From NCBI GenBank assembly GCA_905182985.1, contig CAJJDN010000170.1, positions 64,359 through 128,358 of the forward strand: DNA of 64,000 bases, in the 5' to 3' direction. Both the position numbers and the translations under genes were made by a program. Shown piece by piece: positions 50,336-62,666 of this stretch (its first letter is position 1; every line of letters starts with the position of its first letter). This DNA comes from Paramecium sonneborni. Taxonomy: Eukaryota > Ciliophora > Oligohymenophorea > Peniculida > Parameciidae. The notes under the pieces are model-generated. The model saw nothing but the letters and a program-made list of their open reading frames with translations, searched no databases and was not told the DNA's origin.

Positions 50336-51543
50336 ATGGGCAATTGTTGTAAATAAAGTGGCTCAAAGAATTTCTCTTCATCAATTCAACTCAATGACAT
50401 CTTATAAAGAAAATCTCTACTTCTTGAGTAATTAGAGGTATTTTGAATATTTAAGTATCAGCAACTCTAAAATCCAGTTTATAATTAGAGTTCTTTAAAG
50501 ATAAAGATGACTACTTGGATTAAAGATTCTCATGATCTTTTTGATTATGAAAACACAAATCGTATAACTTAATCTCTAACTATTAACTCTTCTATTAAAT
50601 TGTATAGAGATAAGACGAGTGGAAAAATTCAATAAAATCAATTAGGGAAAACTTTAATTAGAATAGAAAATAAATAAAATTGTTTTTGGATTGAACCTAG
50701 AGTAATTATTTTTGAAATAAATTTATATTAGCAAACAAAAAATGAGGATGAAGATGTTTGGTTAGTAATTAAATCAATTTAATAAAGAGATGGTGGTGGT
50801 TTGAAACTATAATGTAATGATGTAATAAGAGTTGGAAAAGTTGAAATAAAATTGAAAGAATTAAATTTTGATAAAGGAGAGAAAAAATAAGATGAAAGAG
50901 AAACAATTTTAAGTTAAAGTATAGATGAACTACGTTGTAGAATATGTCTATTAGGTTCTGAAAGTGTAGATGACCCTAAGATTGAACCATGTAATTGTTC
51001 TGGAACAATGGCTTTGATTCATTTAAAGTGTCTATAACATTGGATAGTGACAAAATATAATATGGAAAGTTGCAATTCTATTATATTTTTGTGGGATTAG
51101 ATGAAATGTGAATTATGTCGTAGTAATTTTAAAAGAAAATTGCAACTTAATGGTTAAATAGTAGATTTAGTGGAACTAAGTAAGAGATAGTTTTAGAATT
51201 ATGCAATATTGGAAATGAAAAAACCATTAATAAAATCTAAAGAAAGATTGACTTATATTTTAAATTTGGAAAAAGTAGAATAGTTTAAGATTGGTAGAGC
51301 AAATGATAACCATATTAGATTATGTGATATTAGTGTAAGTAGATTCCATTGTAAATTAATATTGGTAAAGATTAGTGTATATTATTTAAGCATAATAATT
51401 AATTTTATATAGAAGATAATAATTCTAAATTTGGAAGTCTATTAAAGTTAAGGAAATCGATGCCACTTTTGAGAGAGTTTTCAAATATATAAATTTAAGT
51501 TGGACGAACGTTGTTTGAATTCGAGAACGTAAGCAACGGTTGA
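50336..51543 (+). CDS. RING-CH (MARCH-type) and FHA domain protein, likely lipid-anchored
   Basis: ATG at 50336 gives MGNCCKQSG, a strong N-myristoylation and palmitoylation signal (Gly2, Cys4-5). A 24-nt intron (GTATTTTGAA...ATCAG, near 50448) removes a TGA. Near residue 195 comes a RING-CH finger of C4HC3 type: LRCRICLL ... EPCNCSGTMALIHLKCLQHW ... MKCELCRSNF. A FHA domain follows: QFKIGRANDNHIRL then SVSRFHCKLIL, with the G-R and S-x-x-H phosphothreonine-binding residues, and after a 26-nt intron FYIEDNNSKFGSLL. TGA at 51541-51543; about 385 residues. By family: E3 ubiquitin ligase at membranes, here with a phospho-reader. Only 24 bp before CFAP61 on the same strand. Confidence 0.88.
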
Positions 51544-51567
51544 TTGAAATGATTATTAAATAATTAA

Positions 51568-54500
51568 ATGTCATTTTCTGAATAATAAGGATAAGAATTG
51601 TAGATAAGGAAAGCAGACTTGGATGATTATGATGAGATAATGTAATTGATGTAAGAGGAAGGTGAAGAAGACTTATAACAACTATACGCTTTTCCAAAGA
51701 TTCTAACATTATATGAGAGATCTTATTTATCAGTGACAGTGCTTGATTAATAAAATAATATAATAGGTAGTGCAGTATTTGATGATTGTCCGTAAGGAGT
51801 GACAGGATAAGTTGATTTTAAACATGAAAATTTATGGGAAGAATGGATTCATGATGGATGGAACATTGAGTTTCATGTGAGTTCATTTAACTGTTTATGG
51901 ATGACATTCTTTTTTCTTGGTAAAGCTTTATTATTTAAAATTTAGCTAAAAAGCGTTTTTAATTGAATGAAGAACAACAGTTACAGATCACAAAACAAAT
52001 ATTTTAGAAAGTTTATGATTATTTAAATGTTGTTAATGGTATATTCTTTTTAAAAAGAAGTGAGGCTATGGATGCAACATAATAAGAATTAGATATTGCA
52101 TTAGTAAATCTATTTGAAATATTACCAAAGAGATAAGATTTTAAATTAAAAGTATAGAAATATATTTGATAATTTAATAGTTTATGTAAGGAGTGAATTA
52201 GAATTGTGAAATATATTATTCTGCATCATCAATGGTAACTGAATTATTAGAAATTCGTATGGCTAGAGAAGAAGATCATGATGATTTAGCAGCCATATTT
52301 AATCGTTAATCAGATGTACATACTGAAGAATTTGGTGAATTCTTTATTGCTGATTTGATTGCAACTTAGAATTAAACAAGAAGATAAGCTAGGAATTATA
52401 GAAGTGATGGAAAAGCCATTGTGGGACAAGTAGGAGATAAGGCTGTAGGATTGATGAGTATTTCTAGTGATATTGAGTAAGAACCTTCCTCTAAAGTAGT
52501 TATCGTCTACTAGGTTAATGTTTTGATTTGGATGTGTTTGACAATTTATACAAATCAGAATATATGGAAGCCATTCGAAATAGACTAGATTAATTAACAC
52601 TTGAAGATTAAATTAATAAACAAATTGTTGCTTATAAAAAACATATTGAATTAACCAAAGAAGCTATGAAATGTCATATTATTGGATAAAGATTATATTT
52701 ATAATAATATTGTTTTGATAGAGATTAAGAAATTAAATAATAAATTGATGATTATGGGTAAGAAGATTTAGCTAAAACACTTACTTAATAGGTAGTTTCT
52801 AATATGATTAATAATTGGTTAAAAGATTATTAAGTGTTTAAACCTAGTGATTTATTTTTGGAATATCCTGATTAATTTAAAGATTTAGAATGCATTACTA
52901 TTAAACCTATTTAAGTTTTACTAGAAGCTTTAGAATTCTTTGGATTACCTAAAGGATATATGAATGGAGAAGGTCATTGGAAAGATTGGGCTAAAAAGAA
53001 AGAAGAAGAATAAAAAGCACTCTCACTTAAAAGACCTAAACGTTAATAAAAGAAAACTAATAAAAAAGCAAAAAAAGAAGATAAAGACGAAGATATCTTC
53101 AAACCACCTCCTTATTTTGATTTAGGACCTTTTTTATAAGCATTTACTAAATTTACTTCAGTATCTGCTGAAACTAGAACTTAATTTAGAAAATAAATTG
53201 AATCTAGACTTAAAGAATTAATTATGGAATTTTGTACAGAAAATGGAGAAATGGATCCTAGTAGACATATTGATTTAATTGAATTTCCTGAAGTCTTAAG
53301 AAATAAAGGTTTTGATATAGGTGCACCTATGGGAGATAATATTGCATTTATTCTTGAATGTTTTGGAGAATTAGAAGTTGATAATAGGATTGTCTAAAAA
53401 ATTAAAGAAGAAAAAGATGCAAAAAAAAAAGATGCTAATCTTAAAAAAGTTGGAGATGATGCACCTAAACCTATTGATGTTTTATAAAAAATGACTTCTT
53501 ATAGTGAATTTATTGGAGCCATTTAAAAACTTAAAATTTATGATTAAATGATGTGTAGATTATAATTAGTTAGATCTAATACATTGTAGAATGAAGTTGA
53601 AGATATTATTTAAGAAGAATAAAATAAAATTAACAATCTTCAAAAAATGAAAGATGTTCAAAGAAATTAAACTTAATTTGATGAACATGTTTCATAAATT
53701 CAATCTATTGATTAACTTCCAGAAGTTCCTAAAGCTGCATAAAATGCTGTTGTTATCAATCTCTTTTGTATAGATGAAAGATTTGAATCAAGATCTCTAG
53801 ATTTTGTTGAAAGAGCCTTTGAACTCTTTCCAGATAGAGAATATCTCATATTAACTTAACCATATACAGTTTAAGAAACTACTTTATTGTCACATTTTCT
53901 ATAAGTACAAAGGAAAAAACATTCTACTTTTGAGCATGTTCTATATATTTTCCATAGAAATAGTTTAGATTCTCATTTAATTGAATTAAGAAAATTTAAT
54001 TAAAATGAATGGAATTAATGCCAATTTTTAGTAGATAATCTATTGGGTAAAGAAAATATTGAAAAAGATATTAGAAATGTAAATGAAAATGAAACATTTG
54101 TTGTTTATTGCAAAGACGAAATAATTGGATTATATTGTATGAAAAAGTATGTTAATCTATAATATTTGAAATCTCATTTCTGTATATAAGATCATATACT
54201 TATAAAGGAACATCCAAAACATTTACATACTAGATTATTACATGGTATTTTGAATCCATTATTTGCAAAATAAACAAGATTTATTTTAAGAGAGATTTGT
54301 AGATTAATGGATAAAACATGTATAATGTTAGAAATTCATGATCGTACACTTTTACCTGATATATTTCATGAATTTAATTTTGTAAGAAGTCGTGCATTTC
54401 CTCATTTTTTAAAATAGAAATGGGATTGGACACTTGATGAAGATTAAAGATAAAGAATGGGAGCAATATTAGATGATCGTGATCCATATGATTAAACTTA

Positions 54501-56552
54501 ATCACCATTTTCATTAGCAATGCTTACTAAAAAATAATTATCAAGTGTAAAGATATCTAACAATTCTCGTATTGTAGTTGTTGGAGCATCTGATACAGGA
54601 TTATCTTTTATTGAATCATTACTAACAATAAAGGATATAAATTTTACAAATATTATTTTATTAGCTCCTGGTGGATTAATTACAATGCATGTTAAACATG
54701 AATTTGAAATGTTGAAATCAATGAGTACAAATTATACATTAGAAGAATTGAGAGCATTAATGATAGATGCTAGAGTATAAGTAGTAGATGCTAAAATGGT
54801 CAAATTGGATAAAAAAGGAAATAGAATTAAAATTGATAAAAATGCATTCATTCCATTTGATTATTTAATAATTACTGTAGGGTTAATTGATACTGAATTA
54901 TAATCAAGAGAAAAAATAAGTTTTGGTTTATCTAAATCTCCTTATTATAAAAATTCATAATTTATAAATGGAGTTTATAGTATAGATGATCCATATCTCT
55001 ATTCTCATTTTAAAAGAACTGGATATAAAGGAAGTAATATTGATTTGTTAACAAGAAAGAAGAAACCTTAAAATATAACAATTTATGGTAATACATTAAC
55101 AACTATAACATTTATGAATGGATTATTGAATAGAGGTGTTCATCCATCTCGTATTACTTATGTAATGCCACCAAAAACATTTTAAAAATAAACAAAATTT
55201 GAGAATAATAAATAAAGATTAGAATAGGAAGATAAAACGATATTTGATCCAGATTAATTTGAAAATGAGGAAGTTAAAAATAAAGTATTTGATATAATGT
55301 TAAAATTGGGTATTTCAATTCATTATGGATTCACATTGTATGAATTGAAAGTAGGAAAGGAAGGTTTTGGATTAAATAGTGAAGATGTATTATAGGAAGT
55401 TATATTTAGAAAATAAGCAGATAATTATGAAGAATTAAAAATAGAGATTTAAAGAAAAGAATAAGAACTTTAAGAGTTGAAAGATAATTCTGAAAATAAT
55501 TTGAGTAAAGATATGTATGGAGAATAAGAGGAAGGTGAAAATTAATTAGAAGTATTGGCTAGAGAAATTGAATAACTTAAAGCAAGTGAATATGATTATT
55601 TATAATTGGATTCAAGATTCTTTATTACAAGTGGTTTAATAGATATTGATAAAGAAATCTTTAATATTATTCATGAAAATGGATTAGTTTATAATGGTAG
55701 ATTGATTGTTAAGAGTAATTTCCAAACAACATAAGAAAATATATTTGCATGTGGTAAAATATGTGAATTTTCTTAAAGATATAAACATCATTCTGTTGGT
55801 AAAAGTTTAAGATTGGATAAATATAATGGTAGAGAACTTGGTTAAAAATTGAGTAAATGTATTCTAGAATAATTAAACTTAAGTTATTTGACATCTTAAA
55901 CTTATTCAGTAGATGAACTTCCATAATTATATATGCCTATAGGATAAGGAGGAATTGTACCATATAAACTTTATTACTATTATATTAAAAAGAATGATTT
56001 CTCAAAGCCTAAACAATTACAATAATTACCATCTAAACCTATAATATCTGATAATTTTAAAGACTCTTAAGGTCATTTCTTATAATTTGATGTCGATCCT
56101 AATGGACTTATAGAGAGTCTTACATATTTTGGTTCTGAAGCTGTTCATATCCCAAGTTTGATACATTTTATTGAATTATCTGTTAGATATTTAAATAAAT
56201 TAGATCAACGAGGTAAACTAATTAATAATGTATCTGAATTTCTATCTGAGAATTGGGCTATTGCTCTTTATCATGAATGGTTTAGTGAATTTAGACATAT
56301 TACTAAAAGTGAAATGTTAAAAAATGAACTTATTGAGTAAGTACTTGAAAAATCATAAGAATATGCTAGAGATGGTCGTTACATGGATGATAATTTCTTT
56401 GAAGAGATTAAAAAACTTATCACTAGAGATATTGTTGAAAATATATAAGTATTTCTACATATTATTTAATTTAGGAAGGTACCATTGAGTTTATTAGAGA
56501 AAACTAGAATCATTTACCCATGTACTTTGTACCAAAAAAGAAACTTAATTGA
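51568..56552 (+). CDS. CFAP61: CFAP61, axonemal radial-spoke-base protein
   Basis: ATG at 51568 (MSFSEQQGQELQIRKADLDD), TGA at 56550-56552, about 1,600 residues. The N-terminal acetyltransferase-like half shows LEIRMAREEDHDDLAAIFNR, AVGLMSISSDI and, after a 20-nt intron, GQCFDLDVFDNLY, matching CFAP61 of animals and algae. A basic linker (SLKRPKRQQKKTNKKAKKED) leads to a second half with NSRIVVVGASDTGLSFIESL, a Rossmann GxGxxG-like start, ITIYGNTLTTITFMNGLLNR and FACGKICEF, as in the FAD/NAD-binding-like C-terminal part. Four introns of 20-29 nt, the last near 56449-56474. Role: part of the calmodulin- and spoke-associated complex at the base of radial spokes. Intact and close to full length. 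Confidence 0.95.
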
Positions 56553-56575
56553 AATATTATTTGAAATAATATATT

Positions 56576-57004
56576 ATGAGTAAAAAATTAAAGTTTTCAT
56601 TCTCTAAAGCTCCTCGTTTCCCATTAATACGTTAAGCTATTGATGTTCCTTTTTATAACATTCCATCTACTATCAAAAAGCGTTCTATCAGTCTTGGAGA
56701 AAGATTACCAATCAAAATAATATCTAATACCCCTTCTCCTCAATATTATTCAATTTCAGATACTAAATCTTAAATGAAAAAATCATTTGGTATTGGCAGA
56801 GATGTAATTTATATTCTCAATTAGAAAATGTATCAACCTATGAAATCATTAAGTTAAACACCAAGCCCATAAGTTTATAAACTTCCAAATACTCTTAAAA
56901 AAATCAGTTATTCCATACGTCCTCGTTTAAATATAAAAACAGAATCTTCTATGACACCTGGCCCTGGATCATATTATGTTTCTAGATTAAAAACTATCTT
57001 TTGA
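56576..57004 (+). CDS. SHIPPO/STPG-repeat protein
   Basis: ATG at 56576 (MSKKLKFSFSKAPRFPLIRQ), TGA at 57002-57004, about 135-142 residues. It has several short proline-glycine repeats of SHIPPO (STPG) type, best in MTPGPGSYYVSRLK and weaker in NTPSPQYYSISDT and TPSPQVYKLPNT, with FSKAPRF and FGIGRD as the intervening basic segments. A 21-nt GTA...TAG segment near 56802-56822 is probably an intron, without effect on frame. Such proteins are microtubule inner proteins of axonemal doublets or of flagellar fibres. It lies 23 bp after CFAP61 on the same strand. Confidence 0.82.
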
Positions 57005-57278
57005 TTATGAAAAATAAAGTTATATATTCTATTCTTTTTAATCAATTAATCAATTATGAATTTTATACTCACTCTCTATAGATGATTTTTATAGATATTT
57101 TCTTTCTTTAAGAAAATTATACTCTCAATCACTTATATTAAAATTCTATAATGATATATCATTTCCTAACACAACAAATATTTTTATAAAAATACTTATC
57201 TTTAAATTAAATTATATTAATAAAATTATTCGATATTTGTGAAATTTTACAATTCAAATAAAAATAAATTAAAAAACT

Positions 57279-58730
57279 ATGGATTTTAGAAAATTTTAAA
57301 TTACTTTCTTGAAAATGGTTGATATCTTTGGTACACCTTATCTACATTCTATTAAATTCAACTAAAAAATATAGAAGTCTATTTTAGGAGGAATTATCTC
57401 TATCTTTATTTTAGGGATTAGCTTGGCCTATTTCATATATGTTATTAATTAATGGTGCACTTATCAAATTTTACCAAAAACCAATAACTCTATGAAAGTT
57501 GAACAATTTTCAGAAATCAATTTATAGGATGATAATCCAATTATTTAAATAAGTTATGGAAAATATTCTGAATAAAGTTTAGATCCATTTGATACCTAAA
57601 ATAATATATTAATGCCTATTGGAATATATTTCACGGATGGAAAACCCTAGAAACCTTTTTCATTATTAAACAACAAACAAAAATCTGATGTATATCCTAA
57701 TAAACTTCTTCCAAGCCTAAATAAATTATCACTTGTTTAAAATGGAAATTCTAATTAAGATTACAAAAAAACAACCGAACTTGTAATCATGATTGCTAAA
57801 TGCAATGAAGAATATTTATCTGAAGGAGGTAAATGTGCAACAGATTAATAAATTGAATAATTTTTTGCTACCAGTGTTACATATATGGATTTTTGGATAA
57901 ATTTAAAATAGTTTAATTCTTAGACTTAGAAATTTGAGGTAGTAAGAAAGTAATATTATTTTTGGTTTGAATCTAAGTCTGCTTAATTGAGTTAAATTAT
58001 GATTAAGAAAGCTTATTTACATGTGGATAAAGGGGTATTATTTAATAGTTATAATGATTATAATTACATTCAGGATACTTAGATAATGATGTCTACAACA
58101 ACAACTAAACTATGGGCTCCATTAGTATCTGGTGATACTTATTTAAGTCTAATATTTCGATTAGATCCTGTATCTATAGATGTCTAACTTGTATATCCAA
58201 AATTAGGTGAAGTTTTGGCTATGGTTGGTTCGATTGTAAATTTGCTCTTGATGGTCAAATATGGAGCTTAATATTACAATGAATCTTTATTAGAAAATAA
58301 ATTGACTGATAAAATAATTAGATATTATTATTCTGATTTTGAAGAACTCAAGACATCATAAGATTTTTAAACCAAGTTTTATTACAATTAACTAAAAAAA
58401 TAGGCAAAGCGAAAATTGATATTTCATAATATCCTGTATGAATTGTCAAGAATTTAATTATTTTTATTTAATTAATTTGGACGTACATCAATAGAAAATT
58501 CTCATTAATTGAAGTTTAGATTTTAAGATTTCAAAGTAGATTTTGAAGGAGAAGTTTTTACAGCAAAGTAATAATAAACGTAATTAAATTTGATTGCTCA
58601 TGAAAGTACGTCAAATTTCATGATCATAAGTATTCCAGAAAAAGAAAAAATGAAAAATTAAAGGGGAGAGAAAGTGCATCCAGAAATTAGAAGTAGTTTA
58701 GATTAATAATCCTTAAGTTAGGATAAGTGA
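57279..58730 (+). CDS. Two-pass membrane protein of a ciliate-expanded family (second copy in window)
   Basis: Intronless, ATG at 57279 (MDFRKFQITFLKMVDIFGTP), TGA at 58728-58730, 483 residues. The first membrane helix follows a GG turn (SILGGIISIFILGISLAYFI, about residues 37-60). A ~220-residue extracytoplasmic region contains a few cysteines (KCNEEYLSEGGKC). The second helix follows LGEVLAMVGSIVNLLLMVKY near residue 320. The tail is basic and Gln-rich. The plan and the F-G-x-P start match the gene at 6264, but the tail is shorter. Function unknown to me; the topology resembles other ciliate surface proteins. Confidence 0.8.
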
Positions 58731-58825
58731 TATATTTGAAAAGTATATATAATTATGTTGATTATAATAAAAAGTCTATAAAAACATTTATGATAGAATG
58801 CATAACAAATAAACAATAATAATTT

Positions 58826-61800
58826 TCATGATTATTATGGTCGTTCTTCTTTTGGAAGATTAGCATGATATATCTTTTCCCAACTAATAATAGTAGTATC
58901 AAGATTGGTTATACTCTAATGCAAGAAGCCATCCTAATAAAAATGTGATTAATATATACAAAAAAGGCATTTAGAGTAAACCATAAAGGCCTAACTATAA
59001 CCTTAAAGAATCCCATTTCAGATTTGGCCATAATGTGTATTTTATCTAAATCTTTTAAGAAAGGTGTTTGTGGAATACCCAAACGACCTTCCTCTTCATA
59101 TTGAGCACTAAATTCTTTATTAACTCTTTCAGACCAAATTCTTGAGATTTCAAATACTTTAGCTCCTCCATTAAAATCAGCAGTATGAATAATCATACCT
59201 GTTAATAGTTTAAGATCATCATCTCCTGTTCCAAATGGTTTAGCTACATCTTCTTTAATTCTACTTTCGAAATCTTTCAAAAGAGTAAAATGAACTTTAA
59301 TATCTGTGTAGAGAATATTATCTATTAGAATGCGTCTAAATAATTAATGTTATTCTTTTGTTAAACTACTAAGGAAATTTAATGATTAATCTTTAAGCAT
59401 GAATATTGTAGTTGCAGCATGATGTTATTCAAGAGGCTATAATAAAATATATTCTTACACTTGAATCATGATATCTAGTTGCTAATTTAGATTAACTATT
59501 TATCATAAATACATTTGTTCTTCCAGAATGTGAAACATCATGACAAAGTCCTGATATTATAGTTGTCATTCTTCTAAAATCATCAATAAATTATTTAGCC
59601 TTTCCACATTACAACATAAAATGAGCACTCTACATTACTGATATTCCATGATCATAATTATGAAATGAATTATTTTTTTTATTGTATTTCTTTTAAAGAA
59701 CACTTAAAAATTAGGCTAAACATTATTAATTCATTTTATATTAAGAAATAAAACCATTCTTTTCTAAAATGCTATAGACTAATCTATGTTTCTCTTATGA
59801 AGAATCTAAAGTTAATATATTGAATTCAAATAAATCTAATTATGAATCTCTCTCACAAATTTTAAATTAGTTTGTATCAACTTACTCTAATTACTGTTAG
59901 TATTTTATATACACACTAGAACCAATTTTCTTTTTTTTTTATGGTGGTATAACCCATGAATCTATTGACATATCTTTTGTATGTTATTCAGATCCTTTCA
60001 TATCACATTTTCGATGTCGAATTTATTATAATTCATTTTCAGGAATGAATAAAGCTATCATTGAATTTGCAACATCTTATGTTTCATCTAACTAATTTAG
60101 AAATTTAAAAGTTTAATGTCTATTATATTAAATTAGAATTTATTTTTAGATATCTTCTTCAAATGATTTATTTACTTCAGCTTCCTTCTATACATCATTT
60201 GTCATATTATCTATCTTCAAAGTCATAAAATATTGTTTAAGTCTTCTAGCTTCATTTTCATGGAATATCACTGTAAATCCTTTAAAATCATTATCTATCA
60301 CCTTAAGAAATATTTCAAATTATGGGATTTCTAAATTGCTTAAGTATTGATTTCTCCTATTTTCATGAATATTTTAAATATTCACCTCAATATTGGAAAT
60401 GATACTATTTTCAGCGAATATATCCTAATAAGTAATTTTATTGTTTAAAATGGCTTTTGGATCAAAATTTATATTATATTTCTATCTATTTATTATTAAT
60501 TAATATATATATATTACTTTAAAGACTTAGAAATAGGTCTACTTAAAAATATTAATTCCCCTTGTTTGTTAAAATCAAATAATAGAGAGTCTGTTGTTCT
60601 TAAAAAATATTTGTAAAATGCTGATTTTTCATAACATAATTTTACATAGCCATCATATTTCTCCTAGATTTAAGTAATCTAATTTATATATATAAAATAA
60701 TTAATACAAGTGAGTATAAATGTAAATCTTGTTCATTTTTTAGATCCATATTATTAATTCTTAATATTACTGAATTTGTATCTTTAAATTCAATTTTCAA
60801 TATGGGTGAATTATTCTCTTTCTTAGAAACACTATCATTTAAATTTTGTTGTTCTTTTTCAACTTCATATTTAACACTCAAAACTTTTTTAATTCCTTCA
60901 ATCAATAAAAATCTTGAAATCCTCATAAAAGTAATTCCAATGTCTTAGACTTAATCAGCAAAGCGTAAAGGATTGAAGAATTAAACTTTTGCAGTTATGA
61001 TAGTTTCTACTAAAAACTAAGCCAAATGAGTAACATCTTAATTGAATCCATAAATGTTAGCAAAACTAAAATGAATATTAAGTGATATGTTTACTTAATA
61101 AAGTTTCTCTTAATATTCTTTTTATCCTTATCTGCCCAATGCAAACAGAAAAGAACTTCATAATTTTTAATATGTAATTAAAACTTAACAATAGATGTTT
61201 ATGCATATGAATTAGTTTTACACGTCTCCTATATTTATGGATATTGATTTTATTTTGAATCTACTCTGTGAATATAAGCTGGTCTAATATATGTTAATTC
61301 ATCAGTGACTTTCTAAGCTTCTTCAGGTGTAATATCTTTAATTGAATCATTTGCAGAAGTATAGACTTCCCAATCTTTATCTCTATGAATGAAAAAAGTA
61401 AATTCATCAGCATCAACAAGTATTTTGAGAAGGAATTTTAGTACTTAATACAAATTTTCATATGAAATGTCTTCTTACATTAAAAGCAAATGAGTATGCA
61501 AGTTGCCAGTAAAAATATTCTTTAACTCTTTGTAGATCTCATCTATTTACCTTTTCATTTTTTCATATTCATCTTCTTCACTAGAATCGGCATCTTTTTC
61601 ATTTATTTCTGCTAATTTACTATTTTATCGTTTATTTTATGCATGTTAGCCATCGGCATCTACCTATTCAGATGTAAGTTGTAGAATTAAATTGCATAAT
61701 AACAATAACTTATCTTTATCCTCTGGTACAAGTAAATTATGTTTGTCTATATGCTTATGTAACAATTCTGTAAGTTGATCAATAATTAGAGCACCTACAC

Positions 61801-62165
61801 CTGCTAAAGGTTAGGGCATTGATTATTGTTGCTTAGAATCAATCTGTTATTTGTCTTCATCTGTAATATCCTTCATAAAGTGAACAGTCTTGGATTTATG
61901 TTAGCGTCTTCTTTGTATTGCTTTATTTTATTCTTCTAAATAATCTAGTAGTGCTTGTCGCAATTACATTTCCCTAATTAAATGAGAAGGTTCACGAATA
62001 CTTTCCAGGACCACTATTTTGAATGAGAACACGACAAATTTTCTCTTCTTTGTGAGTAAGACTAGTTTTGAGAAGAGCCTTCTGTTCAGAAGTGATTTGG
62101 TTGGTCTTACAAAGATTGGTGACAACGATGAAGAATTATGTGTAGTGACTCAATTATGGATCCAT
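58826..62165 (-). CDS. 3',5'-cyclic nucleotide phosphodiesterase with N-terminal sensory region
   Basis: Start at 62165 (MDPQLSHYTQFFIVVTNLCK), stop TGA at 58826-58828; about 1,030 residues. After a 28-nt intron comes MQLRQALLDYLEEQNKAI, an acidic linker, then a GAF-like region (residues ~190-340, ending NFANIYGFNQDVTHLAQFL) and a PAS-like segment (SLLFDFNKQGELIFLS). The PDE catalytic domain has FHNYDHGISV, LCHDVSHSGRTN and HTADFNGGAKVFEISRIWSE, i.e. the HN-x-x-H, HD and D metal ligands. The usual KSQ-x-GF motif reads KSEMGF, with Glu (GAA) in place of the invariant Gln. Introns of 22-32 nt, at least five, restore frame. Role: degrades cAMP or cGMP, controlling ciliary beating in Paramecium. 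Start overlaps a neighbouring gene's end. Confidence 0.92.
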
Positions 62166-62530
62166 TTTTATAATTTATAGGGTCGTTTCAAGTAATTAGA
62201 ACTTCCCTTATAATATGATTGTGAACGAGGTTTAACAACAACTGTGTCTGGTACTTCTGTGACATGTTTTTTGAACTCCTCTAATCCAAATCGTTGTTTC
62301 TACTAGATAAGATTGACATGTTTATGTTTTCCCATTGAAATAAGTTTGGACAATTTGTTATTCAATTTTTCTTCTAGTTTTGGAGTATTATCACTAAATT
62401 TAAATGCTTTTAATTCAGGTTTTGAACATCGTTCTCCTGAACATAAAACTAAACCAAAGCCAATTGGATAACAACGAATTTGAAGTGGACGATTACAACA
62501 ATAACTATATGGTACTTATTTTGAATTCAT
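62150..62530 (-). CDS. Small hypothetical protein overlapping the PDE start
   Basis: Intronless frame from ATG at 62530 (MNSKQVPYSYCCNRPLQIRC) to TGA at 62150-62152, 126 residues. It has Cys/Pro-rich beginnings, a Lys/Gln helix (LEEKLNNKLSKLISMGKHKH) and a basic end (KGSSNYLKRPYKLQKWIHN). Its last 16 bases overlap the first codons proposed for the PDE in another frame. Either the PDE starts later (an in-frame ATG exists near 61973), or the genes overlap. No family recognised. Confidence 0.5.
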
Positions 62531-62666
62531 AAAGAAGATTGTATATGTTTTAGTGTACAAATGTTAACAAATGAGAATGCTATGTTATCTTAATTATATT
62601 TCTGGAAACATTCTCATAATTAGGTTATGAATGTAAATAGATTTCTCATCATTAGGAGAAAGAGAT

